A stretch of 41,277 bases of DNA, taken from Bacteroidales bacterium (GTDB lineage Bacteria; Bacteroidota; Bacteroidia; Bacteroidales; SM23-62). Positions within the stretch are counted from its first letter, which is position 1. Every line of letters begins with the position of its first letter. This document shows, piece by piece, positions 25,383-32,766 of the stretch. Both the position numbers and the translations under genes were made by a program. The DNA is taken from contig JADHVS010000012.1 of assembly GCA_016783865.1 (NCBI GenBank), forward strand, positions 1 to 41,277, read 5' to 3'. The notes beneath the pieces were generated by a model, which was not told where the DNA came from, did no database searches, and was given only the letters and a program-made list of their open reading frames with translations.

Positions 25383-25976
25383 TTATTTCGGTATATAAAC
25401 AATCTTCTTTGTCTCGAAAAACTCTTCTTCAAAAAGGTCAGAGATATTAATGATCCGGGCGGAAGGCAGGGGCCCGGTTTCTTTTTCCAGATCACCGCCC
25501 TTCAGGTAGATCAATCCTTTTAAGTAGTTCTTGCGCACCCAGGAATGGAAACGAGGAAGGTTGGTAACAGCCCTGGCAACCACGAAATCATATTCCTCAA
25601 AATAGTTTTCAATGCGGGTATTGGAGGTATTAACGTTATCAAGTTTAAGTTCGGAACATATGGAATTGACCACATTGATCTTCTTACCGATTGAATCTAT
25701 GAGCTTAAACCTGGATTCAGGATAGAGGATCGCAAGGGGTATCCCTGGAAAACCACCCCCAGTTCCCACGTCGAGGATGCGACTCTGTTCAGGGAAAGGG
25801 AAAACCTTAGCAATCGAAAGGGAATGCAGGATATGCCTTTCTGTAAGGAATTGCACATCCTTCCTGGAGATCAGGTTAATTTTTTCGTTCCACTCACGGA
25901 TGAGATCCTGGAAATCATCCAATTGCCGGTACATTTGAGCGGAAAGGTCGGGGAAATATTTCCTGATTAAATTCAT
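25383..25976 (-). CDS. rsmG: 16S rRNA (guanine-N7) methyltransferase RsmG
   Basis: A 197-residue methyltransferase that modifies 16S rRNA (G527 in E. coli). The start at 25976 (MNLIRKYFPDLSAQ) is chosen because the 26 upstream in-frame codons are entirely repeat DNA. Seen motifs: the N-terminal helix set with EWNEKINLISRKD (28-40) and HILHSLSIAKVFP, then motif I ILDVGTGGGFPGIPLAI (67-82). DSIGKKINVVNSICSELKLDN and VVARAVTNLPRF follow. All family signatures are present and length is typical. Loss of this enzyme gives low-level streptomycin resistance in other bacteria. Confidence 0.95.
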   Translation of the reverse strand: MNLIRKYFPDLSAQMYRQLDDFQDLIREWNEKINLISRKDVQFLTERHILHSLSIAKVFPFPEQSRILDVGTGGGFPGIPLAILYPESRFKLIDSIGKKINVVNSICSELKLDNVNTSNTRIENYFEEYDFVVARAVTNLPRFHSWVRKNYLKGLIYLKGGDLEKETGPLPSARIINISDLFEEEFFETKKIVYIPK

Positions 25977-25986
25977 GGGGAAAAAA

Positions 25987-26048
25987 GTTTCAAGTTGCAG
26001 CCTGCCTGCCGGCAGGCAGGGTTGCAGGTTGCAACTTGCAGGATTCAG
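25987..26048. repeat. Heptamer array (GTTGCAG) interrupted by the 20-bp palindrome, copy 2
   Basis: GTTTCAA, GTTGCAG (25987-26000), then the palindrome CCTGCCTGCCGGCAGGCAGG (26001-26020, identical to 14511-14530), then GTTGCAG, GTTGCAA, CTTGCAG, GATTCAG (26021-26048). CAAGTTGCA on the left also pairs with TGCAACTTG on the right. The palindrome looks inserted into, or grown within, a heptamer array. Confidence 0.8.
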
Positions 26049-26106
26049 GTTCATGTAATTTATTCATTGCTTAACACTCAAACCCAGGACCCTCTGATCA
26101 CCGAAG

Positions 26107-26706
26107 TTACATCTTTGAATTCGAGCTTTTAAGGATATTGTAGAGTAGCTCCCTGGCCCGGAATAATTGGGCCTTGACTGTTCCAATCGGCAATTCAAGC
26201 TCATCTGAGATCTCTTCATACGAATACTCCTTGAAGTACCGCAATTCAACAAGGGTCCTGTATCTTGGCTTTAGTTTCGCAACCACCTCGTGCAATAACT
26301 TTATTTTTTGGTTATTGATCATATGCTCCTCCGGATCAGGAGTATCAGATTGGATGGTGACCGATTGGGTGTCCTGATCCTCGTTCGACTGATCGATGGA
26401 AACAGTACTCGCTCTTTTTTTCCTGATAAAATCGATACAATTGTTTGTAGCTATTTTAAATAACCATGTGCTGAAAGCAAAATTCGGAGTGTATTGATCA
26501 ATGTTTTTAAAAGCTTTTCCAAAGGCTTCAATCATCAGGTCCTCAGCATCACTGGCATTGTTGACCATTTTAAGCAGCATATAAAAGATAGCATCCCTGT
26601 ACCGCCCCATCAGGTCAGCATATGCCTGCTGATCCCCTTGCTTTGCTCTGACAACAAGCTGATAGTCATGCCGGGCCTTTTCAGAAAGATTGGGATTTAT
26701 TTCCAT
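26107..26706 (-). CDS. ECF-type RNA polymerase sigma factor
   Basis: A 199-residue sigma-70 family factor. Region 2 covers about 18-95 (QAYADLMGRYRDAIFYMLL, NASDAEDLMIEAFGKAFKNI, FSTWLFKIATNNCIDFIRKKR). Region 4 covers about 140-190 (LKPRYRTLVELRYFKEYSYEEISDEL, GTVKAQLFRARELL). The linker (100-130) is acidic and rich in D, Q and S. No anti-sigma factor gene lies beside it. Its start overlaps the end of a GT2 gene by 10 bases, so the two are translated together. Target promoters are unknown. Confidence 0.93.
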   Translation of the reverse strand: MEINPNLSEKARHDYQLVVRAKQGDQQAYADLMGRYRDAIFYMLLKMVNNASDAEDLMIEAFGKAFKNIDQYTPNFAFSTWLFKIATNNCIDFIRKKRASTVSIDQSNEDQDTQSVTIQSDTPDPEEHMINNQKIKLLHEVVAKLKPRYRTLVELRYFKEYSYEEISDELELPIGTVKAQLFRARELLYNILKSSNSKM

Positions 26707-27800
26707 CTGCTTCGCTTGGCTGCCACGAAATTCGTGAAATGAATAAATATATTTATTAACGGTACAATAAGATCCAATATTGGCGAAGGTAGCAATAAAT
26801 ATTTCTCGCTCAAACGTACACTTGCCACTTTAAAAATGACCATAAAAATGATCAATCGAAGAAGAAAACCAGAAATTATTATTAAAGGCCAGATGCTTTT
26901 TATCAACAAATAAATGAATCCTGCATATACCAATATCCTGGTTATTAATTCAAGGGCCAGTATGATCTTGTTTCTGACCTTGTATTGCGGACCGGTTGAA
27001 AGATGACGTTTTTTTTGATAAAACCAAGTTCGCCATGTTTCTTTGGGGTGCGACCAGGTAAGGCTGTCCGTACTCATCTCTATCCGTGTATTCCCCTTTT
27101 TTGCGACTTCATTCACGAAAAGGTCATCGTCGCCCGACATGATATGCAAGTGGCTGGCAAACCCCTTATTCTTGAAAAACAAAGACTTACGATAGGCCAG
27201 GTTCCGGCCTGTGCCCATATATGGTAGCCCCAGAAGGGCAAGACTTAAGTACTGCAGACCTATATACAGGGTTTCGAACCGTATCAGCAGATTCAGTAAT
27301 CCTTTCCTTTTTTCATATCCTCCGTAGCCCAGTACGATCGACACATCACGACCAAAATGCCTCTGCATCTCTCTGATCCAGTTGGGCCCCGAAGGATAAC
27401 AATCTGCATCTGTTAAAAGAATAATATCATGCTGAGCCGATTTGATCCCGATGGTCAGTGCAAGCTTTTTGCCATGTTTGAATTTACTGTCCTCCTTTAT
27501 GGTTGTAAACCGTAATGAGGGATATTTTGATTGCATTGACTTAAGGAGATCTTCTGTTCCGTCATTAGAGCAATCATTCACGACAACTACTTCAAAATCA
27601 GGGTAATCCTGCTCCAGAATCAGGGGGAGATTTTTACTGAGGTTATGTTTTTCATTTTTCGCACAGATAACGACTGAAACAGGTACTTTCTTTTTTCTTG
27701 ATACAGCAGGTTTATACCAGATGATCCTGCTGTAAGCCACCAGGAGGTATAGCAGCTGGATGAGAAGCGCAGAGCCATATGTAACCAGGGCTACCTGCAC
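26697..27800 (-). CDS. Membrane-anchored family 2 glycosyltransferase
   Basis: A 367-residue protein. An N-terminal membrane segment (5-25) is followed by the GT2 domain: VSVVICAKNEKHNLSKNLP (41-59), VVNDCSNDGTE (73-83), DAD (131-133) for nucleotide-sugar metal binding, GDDD (223-226) for the acceptor base, and QKKRH (262-266) in place of Q/RxxRW. Two or three membrane segments close the protein (about 280-350). This is the processive-like layout of enzymes that build or extend surface glycans at the inner membrane. It is the first gene of a pair with an ECF sigma factor, an unusual partner. Donor and acceptor are unknown. Confidence 0.9.
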   Translation of the reverse strand: MQVALVTYGSALLIQLLYLLVAYSRIIWYKPAVSRKKKVPVSVVICAKNEKHNLSKNLPLILEQDYPDFEVVVVNDCSNDGTEDLLKSMQSKYPSLRFTTIKEDSKFKHGKKLALTIGIKSAQHDIILLTDADCYPSGPNWIREMQRHFGRDVSIVLGYGGYEKRKGLLNLLIRFETLYIGLQYLSLALLGLPYMGTGRNLAYRKSLFFKNKGFASHLHIMSGDDDLFVNEVAKKGNTRIEMSTDSLTWSHPKETWRTWFYQKKRHLSTGPQYKVRNKIILALELITRILVYAGFIYLLIKSIWPLIIISGFLLRLIIFMVIFKVASVRLSEKYLLLPSPILDLIVPLINIFIHFTNFVAAKRSRWK

Positions 27801-27844
27801 GATTAATGGTATGTCGGAAAATGGAGTGATCTGTTAAATTGTTC

Positions 27845-27906
27845 CAGGTTGCATGTTGCAAGTTGCAGGTTAAACCTACAACCTGAAACCTGTAACATGC
27901 AACCTG
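27845..27906. repeat. Inverted pair of heptamer arrays forming a long hairpin
   Basis: GTTGCAT, GTTGCAA, GTTGCAG (27848-27868) faces CAACCTG, AAACCTG, TAACATG, CAACCTG (27879-27906), the same heptamer on the opposite strand. The outer 13 bases, CAGGTTGCATGTT (27845-27857) and AACATGCAACCTG (27894-27906), pair perfectly. It lies between the divergent GT2 and tgt genes. Confidence 0.8.
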
Positions 27907-28016
27907 AGTTTTCCCGCGCAATTTTATTAAAGTTTTTACATTCGGACAAACCCGCGGTAATTTAGTCTTCAAAAGATATCCACATATTGAGTATCTTTAA
28001 GCGCTAAAGCCAGACC

Positions 28017-29147
28017 ATGATTTTTGAGATAAAAAGTACGGATAATGAGACTTCTGCCCGTTCGGGCGTAATCCATACGGCTCATGGTAAGATAAATACC
28101 CCTGTATTCATGCCGGTCGGCACCCTGGCTTCCGTAAAAGCCGTTCACCAGCATGAACTGGCCAAAGATATCAAGGCTGAGATCATCCTGGGTAATACCT
28201 ATCATCTTTACCTTCGTCCCGGTATCGATACCATTACAAAAGCAGGTGGTTTACATGGCTTTATGAACTGGAAAGGGCCAATCCTTACCGACAGCGGTGG
28301 TTATCAGGTGTTCTCTCTGGCTGATCAGCGCTTGCTCACAGAAGAAGGGGCCATTTTTCAGTCACACATCGACGGATCAAAACATAATTTTACTCCTGAA
28401 AGTGTGGTGGATATACAACGACAGATCGGGGCCGACATCATTATGGCCCTCGATGAATGTACTCCATTCCCGTGTGAATATGATTACGCGAAAAGTTCTA
28501 TGGAACTAACCCACAGGTGGCTTGAAAGAGGAGTTAAGCAATACATGAACACCGATCCGGTGCATAATTATGAACAGTATTTGTTTCCTATTGTTCAGGG
28601 AAGTGTTTATCCCGATTTAAGAGTCCGGTCCGCTGAAAAAGTGGCCAGCTTCAACTTGCCGGGAAATGCGATCGGCGGTCTGTCGGTCGGAGAACCGGAA
28701 GAAGATATGTATAAGATGGTGGGTGTTGTAAACCGAATCCTTCCTGAAGATAAACCAAGGTACCTAATGGGTGTCGGATCACCCGTTAACCTATTGGAAA
28801 ACATTGCGTTGGGAATAGATATGTTCGATTGCGTCATGCCTACCCGAAACGGGCGGAATGGCCATCTTTTCACCTCACAAGGGATCATCAACATTAAGAA
28901 TGAAAAATGGAAGGAGGATTTTTCTCCCATCGATCCCGACGATATTACCTATGTTGATACACAATATTCCAGGGCCTATTTGCGTCATTTGATAATGTCG
29001 AGAGAGAGCCTCGGAGCCCAGATTGCCAGTCTTCATAACCTCGGATTCTATGTATGGCTGATGTCAAAGGCAAGAGAACAGATCGGGAAAGGCACTTTTG
29101 GTAAATGGAAGAATAAAATGGTCAAACAGTTAGCAGAAAGATTATGA
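28017..29147 (+). CDS. tgt: tRNA-guanine(34) transglycosylase
   Basis: A 376-residue TIM-barrel enzyme that swaps guanine for the queuine precursor preQ1 in tRNA anticodons. Seen: the first active-site aspartate D92 in ILTDSGGYQVFSL, QGSVYPDLR and GGLSVGEP for base recognition, and GIDMFDCVMPTRNGRNGHLF with the nucleophile D271. The usual zinc site CxCxxC...H is changed. The aligned positions read D309, T311 and D314 (PDDITYVDTQYSRAYLRHL), while the later histidine H340 remains. This may be a clade trait. lptF/G follows 182 bases on. Confidence 0.96.
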   Translation: MIFEIKSTDNETSARSGVIHTAHGKINTPVFMPVGTLASVKAVHQHELAKDIKAEIILGNTYHLYLRPGIDTITKAGGLHGFMNWKGPILTDSGGYQVFSLADQRLLTEEGAIFQSHIDGSKHNFTPESVVDIQRQIGADIIMALDECTPFPCEYDYAKSSMELTHRWLERGVKQYMNTDPVHNYEQYLFPIVQGSVYPDLRVRSAEKVASFNLPGNAIGGLSVGEPEEDMYKMVGVVNRILPEDKPRYLMGVGSPVNLLENIALGIDMFDCVMPTRNGRNGHLFTSQGIINIKNEKWKEDFSPIDPDDITYVDTQYSRAYLRHLIMSRESLGAQIASLHNLGFYVWLMSKAREQIGKGTFGKWKNKMVKQLAERL

Positions 29148-29187
29148 AACGAGCATGAAACGAGCATGAAACGAGCATGAAACGAGC
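29144..29187. repeat. 11-bp tandem array (ATGAAACGAGC), 4 copies
   Basis: Exact copies at 29144, 29155, 29166 and 29177. The tgt stop codon (29145-29147) is inside the first copy. Confidence 0.92.
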
Positions 29188-29206
29188 ATGATTTACACAA
29201 AAACGT

Positions 29207-29336
29207 ATGATATAGTTTTCATCGCGAGTTACATGTGTCCATTGAAAATTAATTAATATCACAAAAGGGAATGAAAATATTATCATGGTAAGTTACATTA
29301 GACCAATAAGATAATTAATATATCTTCTAATGAAAC
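29207..29336. repeat. Dispersed hairpin element, copy B
   Basis: The right arm AATGAAAATATTATCATGG (29270-29288) is the exact complement of the left arm of copy A (24828-24846). The left arm here (29207-29222) is degenerate, and the loop is longer (about 47 bases). TAAGTTACATTAGACCAAT follows at 29289-29307, and the element ends at ATGAAAC (29330-29336), which is also the start codon region of the next gene. AGTTACAT occurs twice (29228 and 29291). Confidence 0.65.
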
Positions 29337-30424
29337 GCCTTGGGCTGACAATCATCGACTGGTACATCATCAAGAAATTCCTGGGAACATTCTTCTTCTC
29401 CCTTGCCCTGATCATGTCCATTGCTGTTATTTTTGACCTCTCCGAGAAAATCGACAATTTCATTGAAAAGAGCGCTCCTTTCAAAGCAGTGGTGCTGGAA
29501 TATTACGTGAACTTCGTTCCATATTTCGCCCTGATATTCAGTTCTCTCTTCACCTTCATCTCCGTCATCTATTTTACTTCCAGGATGGCCTACAGGTCGG
29601 AGATCATTGCAATAATCAGCAATGGGATGAGCTTTCACCGGCTCCTGATTCCTTACTTCCTTTCAGCACTGGTCATTGCCATTTTTGCCTTTTTCCTGAG
29701 CGATTATATATTACCGCGCGCCAATACAGTCAGACTGGAGTTTGAGGAACGCTATGTCCATACAAGACCTTACCGGTTCAAGGAAAAAAATATCCACAGG
29801 CAGATTGAACCCGGGGTCTTTATCTATATGGAATCCTTCAGTACAATGTCAGATATTGGTCATAAATTCTCCATGGAGAAATATGTAGATGGTGAAATGG
29901 TGTCGAAACTTATGTCGGATTATATTAAATGGGATTCGACCAAAAATAAATGGAATATCAGAAACTATTATATACGGACTATTGACGGTCTCAAGGAAAC
30001 AATTGAAAAAGGCAGAGATACTGACACCACACTGAATATCCTGCCAGCGGATTTTAAACGGCGCCTGAACATTGTAGAGACAATGAATATCAGGGAGTTA
30101 AATGAATTTATCGACAACCAGGTAGCCCAGGGTGAATCCAATATCGATGCCTATGAAATCGAAAAACACAAAAGATACTCTTATCCCTTTTCCACTTTTA
30201 TACTTACCCTGATTGGAGTATCGGTCTCATCCCGAAAAGTGAAAGGAGGGATTGGTGTGCAGATAGGTATCGGATTATTGGTCGCCTTTTCATATATCTT
30301 GTTTATGCAGTTCTCTTCGCAGTTTGCCATCAGCGGGCGTTTGGATCCGGTTATGGCAGTATGGTTGCCCAATTTAATGTTTGTGGTGATCAGCGTTTTT
30401 CTCTATCGCCTCACCCCGAAATAG
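29330..30424 (+). CDS. LptF/LptG family LPS export permease
   Basis: A 364-residue YjgP/YjgQ-type permease. Three membrane segments lie before residue 130 (about 14-36, 58-82, 105-128) and three after 285, with a periplasmic beta-jellyroll-like domain between (about 130-270), the family's usual plan. Such proteins form the LptB2FG transporter that extracts lipopolysaccharide from the inner membrane. The second LptF/G copy and LptB are not in the window. The gene pairs with tgt in many Bacteroidota. Its ATG lies at the very end of hairpin element copy B, so its 5' leader is element DNA. Confidence 0.9.
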   Translation: MKRLGLTIIDWYIIKKFLGTFFFSLALIMSIAVIFDLSEKIDNFIEKSAPFKAVVLEYYVNFVPYFALIFSSLFTFISVIYFTSRMAYRSEIIAIISNGMSFHRLLIPYFLSALVIAIFAFFLSDYILPRANTVRLEFEERYVHTRPYRFKEKNIHRQIEPGVFIYMESFSTMSDIGHKFSMEKYVDGEMVSKLMSDYIKWDSTKNKWNIRNYYIRTIDGLKETIEKGRDTDTTLNILPADFKRRLNIVETMNIRELNEFIDNQVAQGESNIDAYEIEKHKRYSYPFSTFILTLIGVSVSSRKVKGGIGVQIGIGLLVAFSYILFMQFSSQFAISGRLDPVMAVWLPNLMFVVISVFLYRLTPK

Positions 30425-30652
30425 ACTTTCTTGCAGATTTGTCAGACAAAGTTTAATTATCTGACTGCATCTTTCACGTGAAAATTAAATGTTGATAAAA
30501 TAATCTTCTGATTATGAATAAGATAATTTGTAAATGCCCCAAAATATTATCAATATATTTTTTTAAATTCCAATGATTTCGTAACGTTGTAGTCCATTCT
30601 AAACAAGATTTTTCAGGTACTACCTCCGGGAAAATTCTAAAATCAAACCTAC

Positions 30653-32197
30653 ATGGCATCAAAAAGAAAAATTGAGGATTTAAAGAAGAAACGTGAAATC
30701 GTTTTACAGGGGGGAGGAGAGAAAGCAATTGAGAAGCAGGCTGCCATGGGCAAGATGACTGCCCGCAACAGGATCATAAGTTTACTTGATAAAAACTCTT
30801 TTAATGAATATGATCTTTTTGTCGAGCATGAGGCCAGGGACTTCGATATGGAGAAGAAAACCCTTCACGGCGATGGCGTAGTAATAGGAACGGGAACCAT
30901 CTTTGGAGCCCCAATCTGTATTTTTGCCCAGGATTTTACCGTAGCAGGTGGTTCGCTGGGACTGATGCATGCAAGGAAAATTACCAAGATAATGGACCAT
31001 GCACTGCGCATGAAAACTCCTCTGATTGGCATCAACGACTCCGGTGGAGCCAGGATCCAGGAAGGGGTGAATTCACTTGCTGGTTATGGTGAGATCTTTT
31101 TCAGGAATACACTCAATTCGGGTGTTATTCCACAAATATCGGTTATCCTCGGACCGTGTGCCGGGGGGGCAGTTTATTCGCCGGCGCTGACCGATTTTGT
31201 GTTTGTTGTGGATAAGATTTCGAAGATGTTTATCACAGGACCAGAAGTGATCAAAACTGTATTGGGTGAGGAGATATCTATGGAAGACCTTGGAGGAGCC
31301 AGAGTACATAGTGAAATTACAGGTAATGCCCATTTCTTCGCATTAAGTGAAGCCGAATGCTTCGAGCAGATTAAAAAACTGGTCACCTTTATCCCATGGA
31401 ATAACCTCCAGAAAGCGAGAAGATTTCCTAACAAGGAACCCAAACCAGAATATGATATTGAAAATATTGTTCCAAATGATCCCAAGCAACCTTACGATGT
31501 CAGGGACGTTGTGCGGGCCCTCGTAGATGACTCAGATTTCCTGGAAATTCAGGAGATGTGGGCCGGGAATATGGTGATTGGCTTTGGCCGCCTGAATGGG
31601 GAAACGGTCGGATTCGTTTGCAACCAGCCTCTCGTTCTTGCCGGTGTACTTGATGTCGATTCGTCTGATAAGGCAGCCAGATTCATCCGTTTTTGTGATG
31701 CGTTTAATATTCCTATTGTAACCCTGGTGGATCTTCCGGGATACCTTCCGGGAGTTGACCAGGAGCATGCAGGAGTAATCCGGCACGGGGCAAAAGTATT
31801 GTATGCCTATAGTGAGGCAACTGTACCCAAGATGACAGTTATTATCAGGAAGGCCTACGGTGGAGGATATATTGCCATGGCCTCAAGGCACCTCAGGGCA
31901 GACTTCGTACTGGCCTGGCCGGGTGCAGAGATTGCCGTCATGGGTCCTGAAGGAGCAGCCAATATTATTTTCAGGAAAGAGATTGCAACTGCGGATGATC
32001 CTGAGAAAGTAAGAAAACAAAAGGTAAAAGAATATAAGCAAAAGTTTGCTAATCCATATGTGGCTGCAGCCAAGGGGTACATCGACGCTGTAATTGAACC
32101 GTCTGAAACCAGAAAGCTGCTGTTGCATGCTATCGAGGTATCGGATAAAAAATCGGTTTACCTGCCGAGTAAGAAACATGGAATTCCACCCTTCTAA
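30653..32197 (+). CDS. Acyl-CoA carboxylase carboxyltransferase subunit (methylmalonyl/propionyl-CoA type)
   Basis: A 514-residue crotonase-fold protein with two carboxyltransferase halves. The first half contains DSGGARIQEG (129-138) and the oxyanion segment GPCAGGAVYSPA (167-178). The second half contains IVTLVDLPGYLPGVDQEH and YGGGYIAMASR (about 402-412). It moves carboxyl groups between biotin and propionyl- or methylmalonyl-CoA. A biotin carrier gene follows 11 bases on, while no biotin carboxylase is present. That leaves two options: a propionyl-CoA carboxylase with its third subunit elsewhere, or the alpha subunit of a sodium-pumping methylmalonyl-CoA decarboxylase (MmdA). The 228-base region upstream shows no recognisable gene. 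Confidence 0.93.
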   Translation: MASKRKIEDLKKKREIVLQGGGEKAIEKQAAMGKMTARNRIISLLDKNSFNEYDLFVEHEARDFDMEKKTLHGDGVVIGTGTIFGAPICIFAQDFTVAGGSLGLMHARKITKIMDHALRMKTPLIGINDSGGARIQEGVNSLAGYGEIFFRNTLNSGVIPQISVILGPCAGGAVYSPALTDFVFVVDKISKMFITGPEVIKTVLGEEISMEDLGGARVHSEITGNAHFFALSEAECFEQIKKLVTFIPWNNLQKARRFPNKEPKPEYDIENIVPNDPKQPYDVRDVVRALVDDSDFLEIQEMWAGNMVIGFGRLNGETVGFVCNQPLVLAGVLDVDSSDKAARFIRFCDAFNIPIVTLVDLPGYLPGVDQEHAGVIRHGAKVLYAYSEATVPKMTVIIRKAYGGGYIAMASRHLRADFVLAWPGAEIAVMGPEGAANIIFRKEIATADDPEKVRKQKVKEYKQKFANPYVAAAKGYIDAVIEPSETRKLLLHAIEVSDKKSVYLPSKKHGIPPF

Positions 32198-32208
32198 ACC
32201 TGCTTGTT

Positions 32209-32628
32209 ATGATTGATCAAACTTTATCACTATCACAAAAGACAAAAATTGTAACCCCACAAACTATGGAAAGCAACGATGTTAATGGTAATGGCTACGA
32301 GGGTGAAAACGGCGACAAGAAAGTAAGATGTAAATCATTGGTCATTGACGGGACGAAGTACATGACCATGTACAATAAGAAGTTTGAGAACAGGAAGGAT
32401 TACGTCCCTCCTGATCCGAAGAAAATCTTTTCCTTTATTCCTGGCACAATTGTTAAATTGTATGTGAAAGAGGGTCAGGAGGTTAAGCCCGGAGACAATA
32501 TGCTTATCCTGGAAGCCATGAAAATGAAAAACAGGGTTGTCTTTCATAAGGAGGCCACAATTAAATCGATCCTGGTGAAAGAGGGGGAAACCATCCCCAA
32601 GAATTACCTGATGGTCGAGCTGCAATAA
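32209..32628 (+). CDS. Biotin carboxyl carrier protein
   Basis: A 139-residue protein whose C-terminal 75 residues form a biotinyl domain. The biotinylated lysine is K105 in EAMKMK, preceded by IPGTIVKLYVKEGQEVKPGDNMLI. Residues 36-70 (KKVRCKSLVIDGTKYMTMYNKKF) match a short conserved segment found before the domain in Bacteroidota members. The N-terminus is uncertain: a second Met at 32266 gives a 120-residue protein and also fits. It carries the carboxyl group for the carboxyltransferase just upstream. A hairpin terminator follows. Confidence 0.93.
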   Translation: MIDQTLSLSQKTKIVTPQTMESNDVNGNGYEGENGDKKVRCKSLVIDGTKYMTMYNKKFENRKDYVPPDPKKIFSFIPGTIVKLYVKEGQEVKPGDNMLILEAMKMKNRVVFHKEATIKSILVKEGETIPKNYLMVELQ

Positions 32629-32631
32629 ACC

Positions 32632-32732
32632 CGTCATCCTGTCCGCCAGCCTTGTCCGACCACTGGCGGATGCCGGATCAGGATCTGTCAGATTCTGAAA
32701 CGAGTTCAGAATGACGACGAGTTCAGAATGAC
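32632..32732. repeat. Inverted-repeat element with 17-bp direct repeat
   Basis: Left end CGTCATCCTG (32632-32641) faces TTCAGAATGACG (32705-32716), related to the elements at 5447 and 39150. Inside, TCCGCCAG/CTGGCGGA (32642-32649, 32663-32670) form an 8-bp stem. ACGAGTTCAGAATGAC occurs twice in tandem at its right end (17-base period). Confidence 0.65.
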
Positions 32733-32733
32733 T

Positions 32734-32766
32734 AAAGGTCGCCCGGGAAAATTGGCCTTTTTTATT
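32734..32766 (+). terminator. Terminator between converging genes
   Basis: AAAGGTC (32734-32740) pairs with GGCCTTT (32754-32760), one T-G pair, followed by a T run. It ends the carboxylase operon and overlaps the end of the convergent permease gene. Confidence 0.65.

Noticed and set aside
25977..26054. Longer N-terminus for RsmG
   Set aside because: These 26 codons are heptamer and palindrome repeat DNA, and the family N-terminus begins at 25976.
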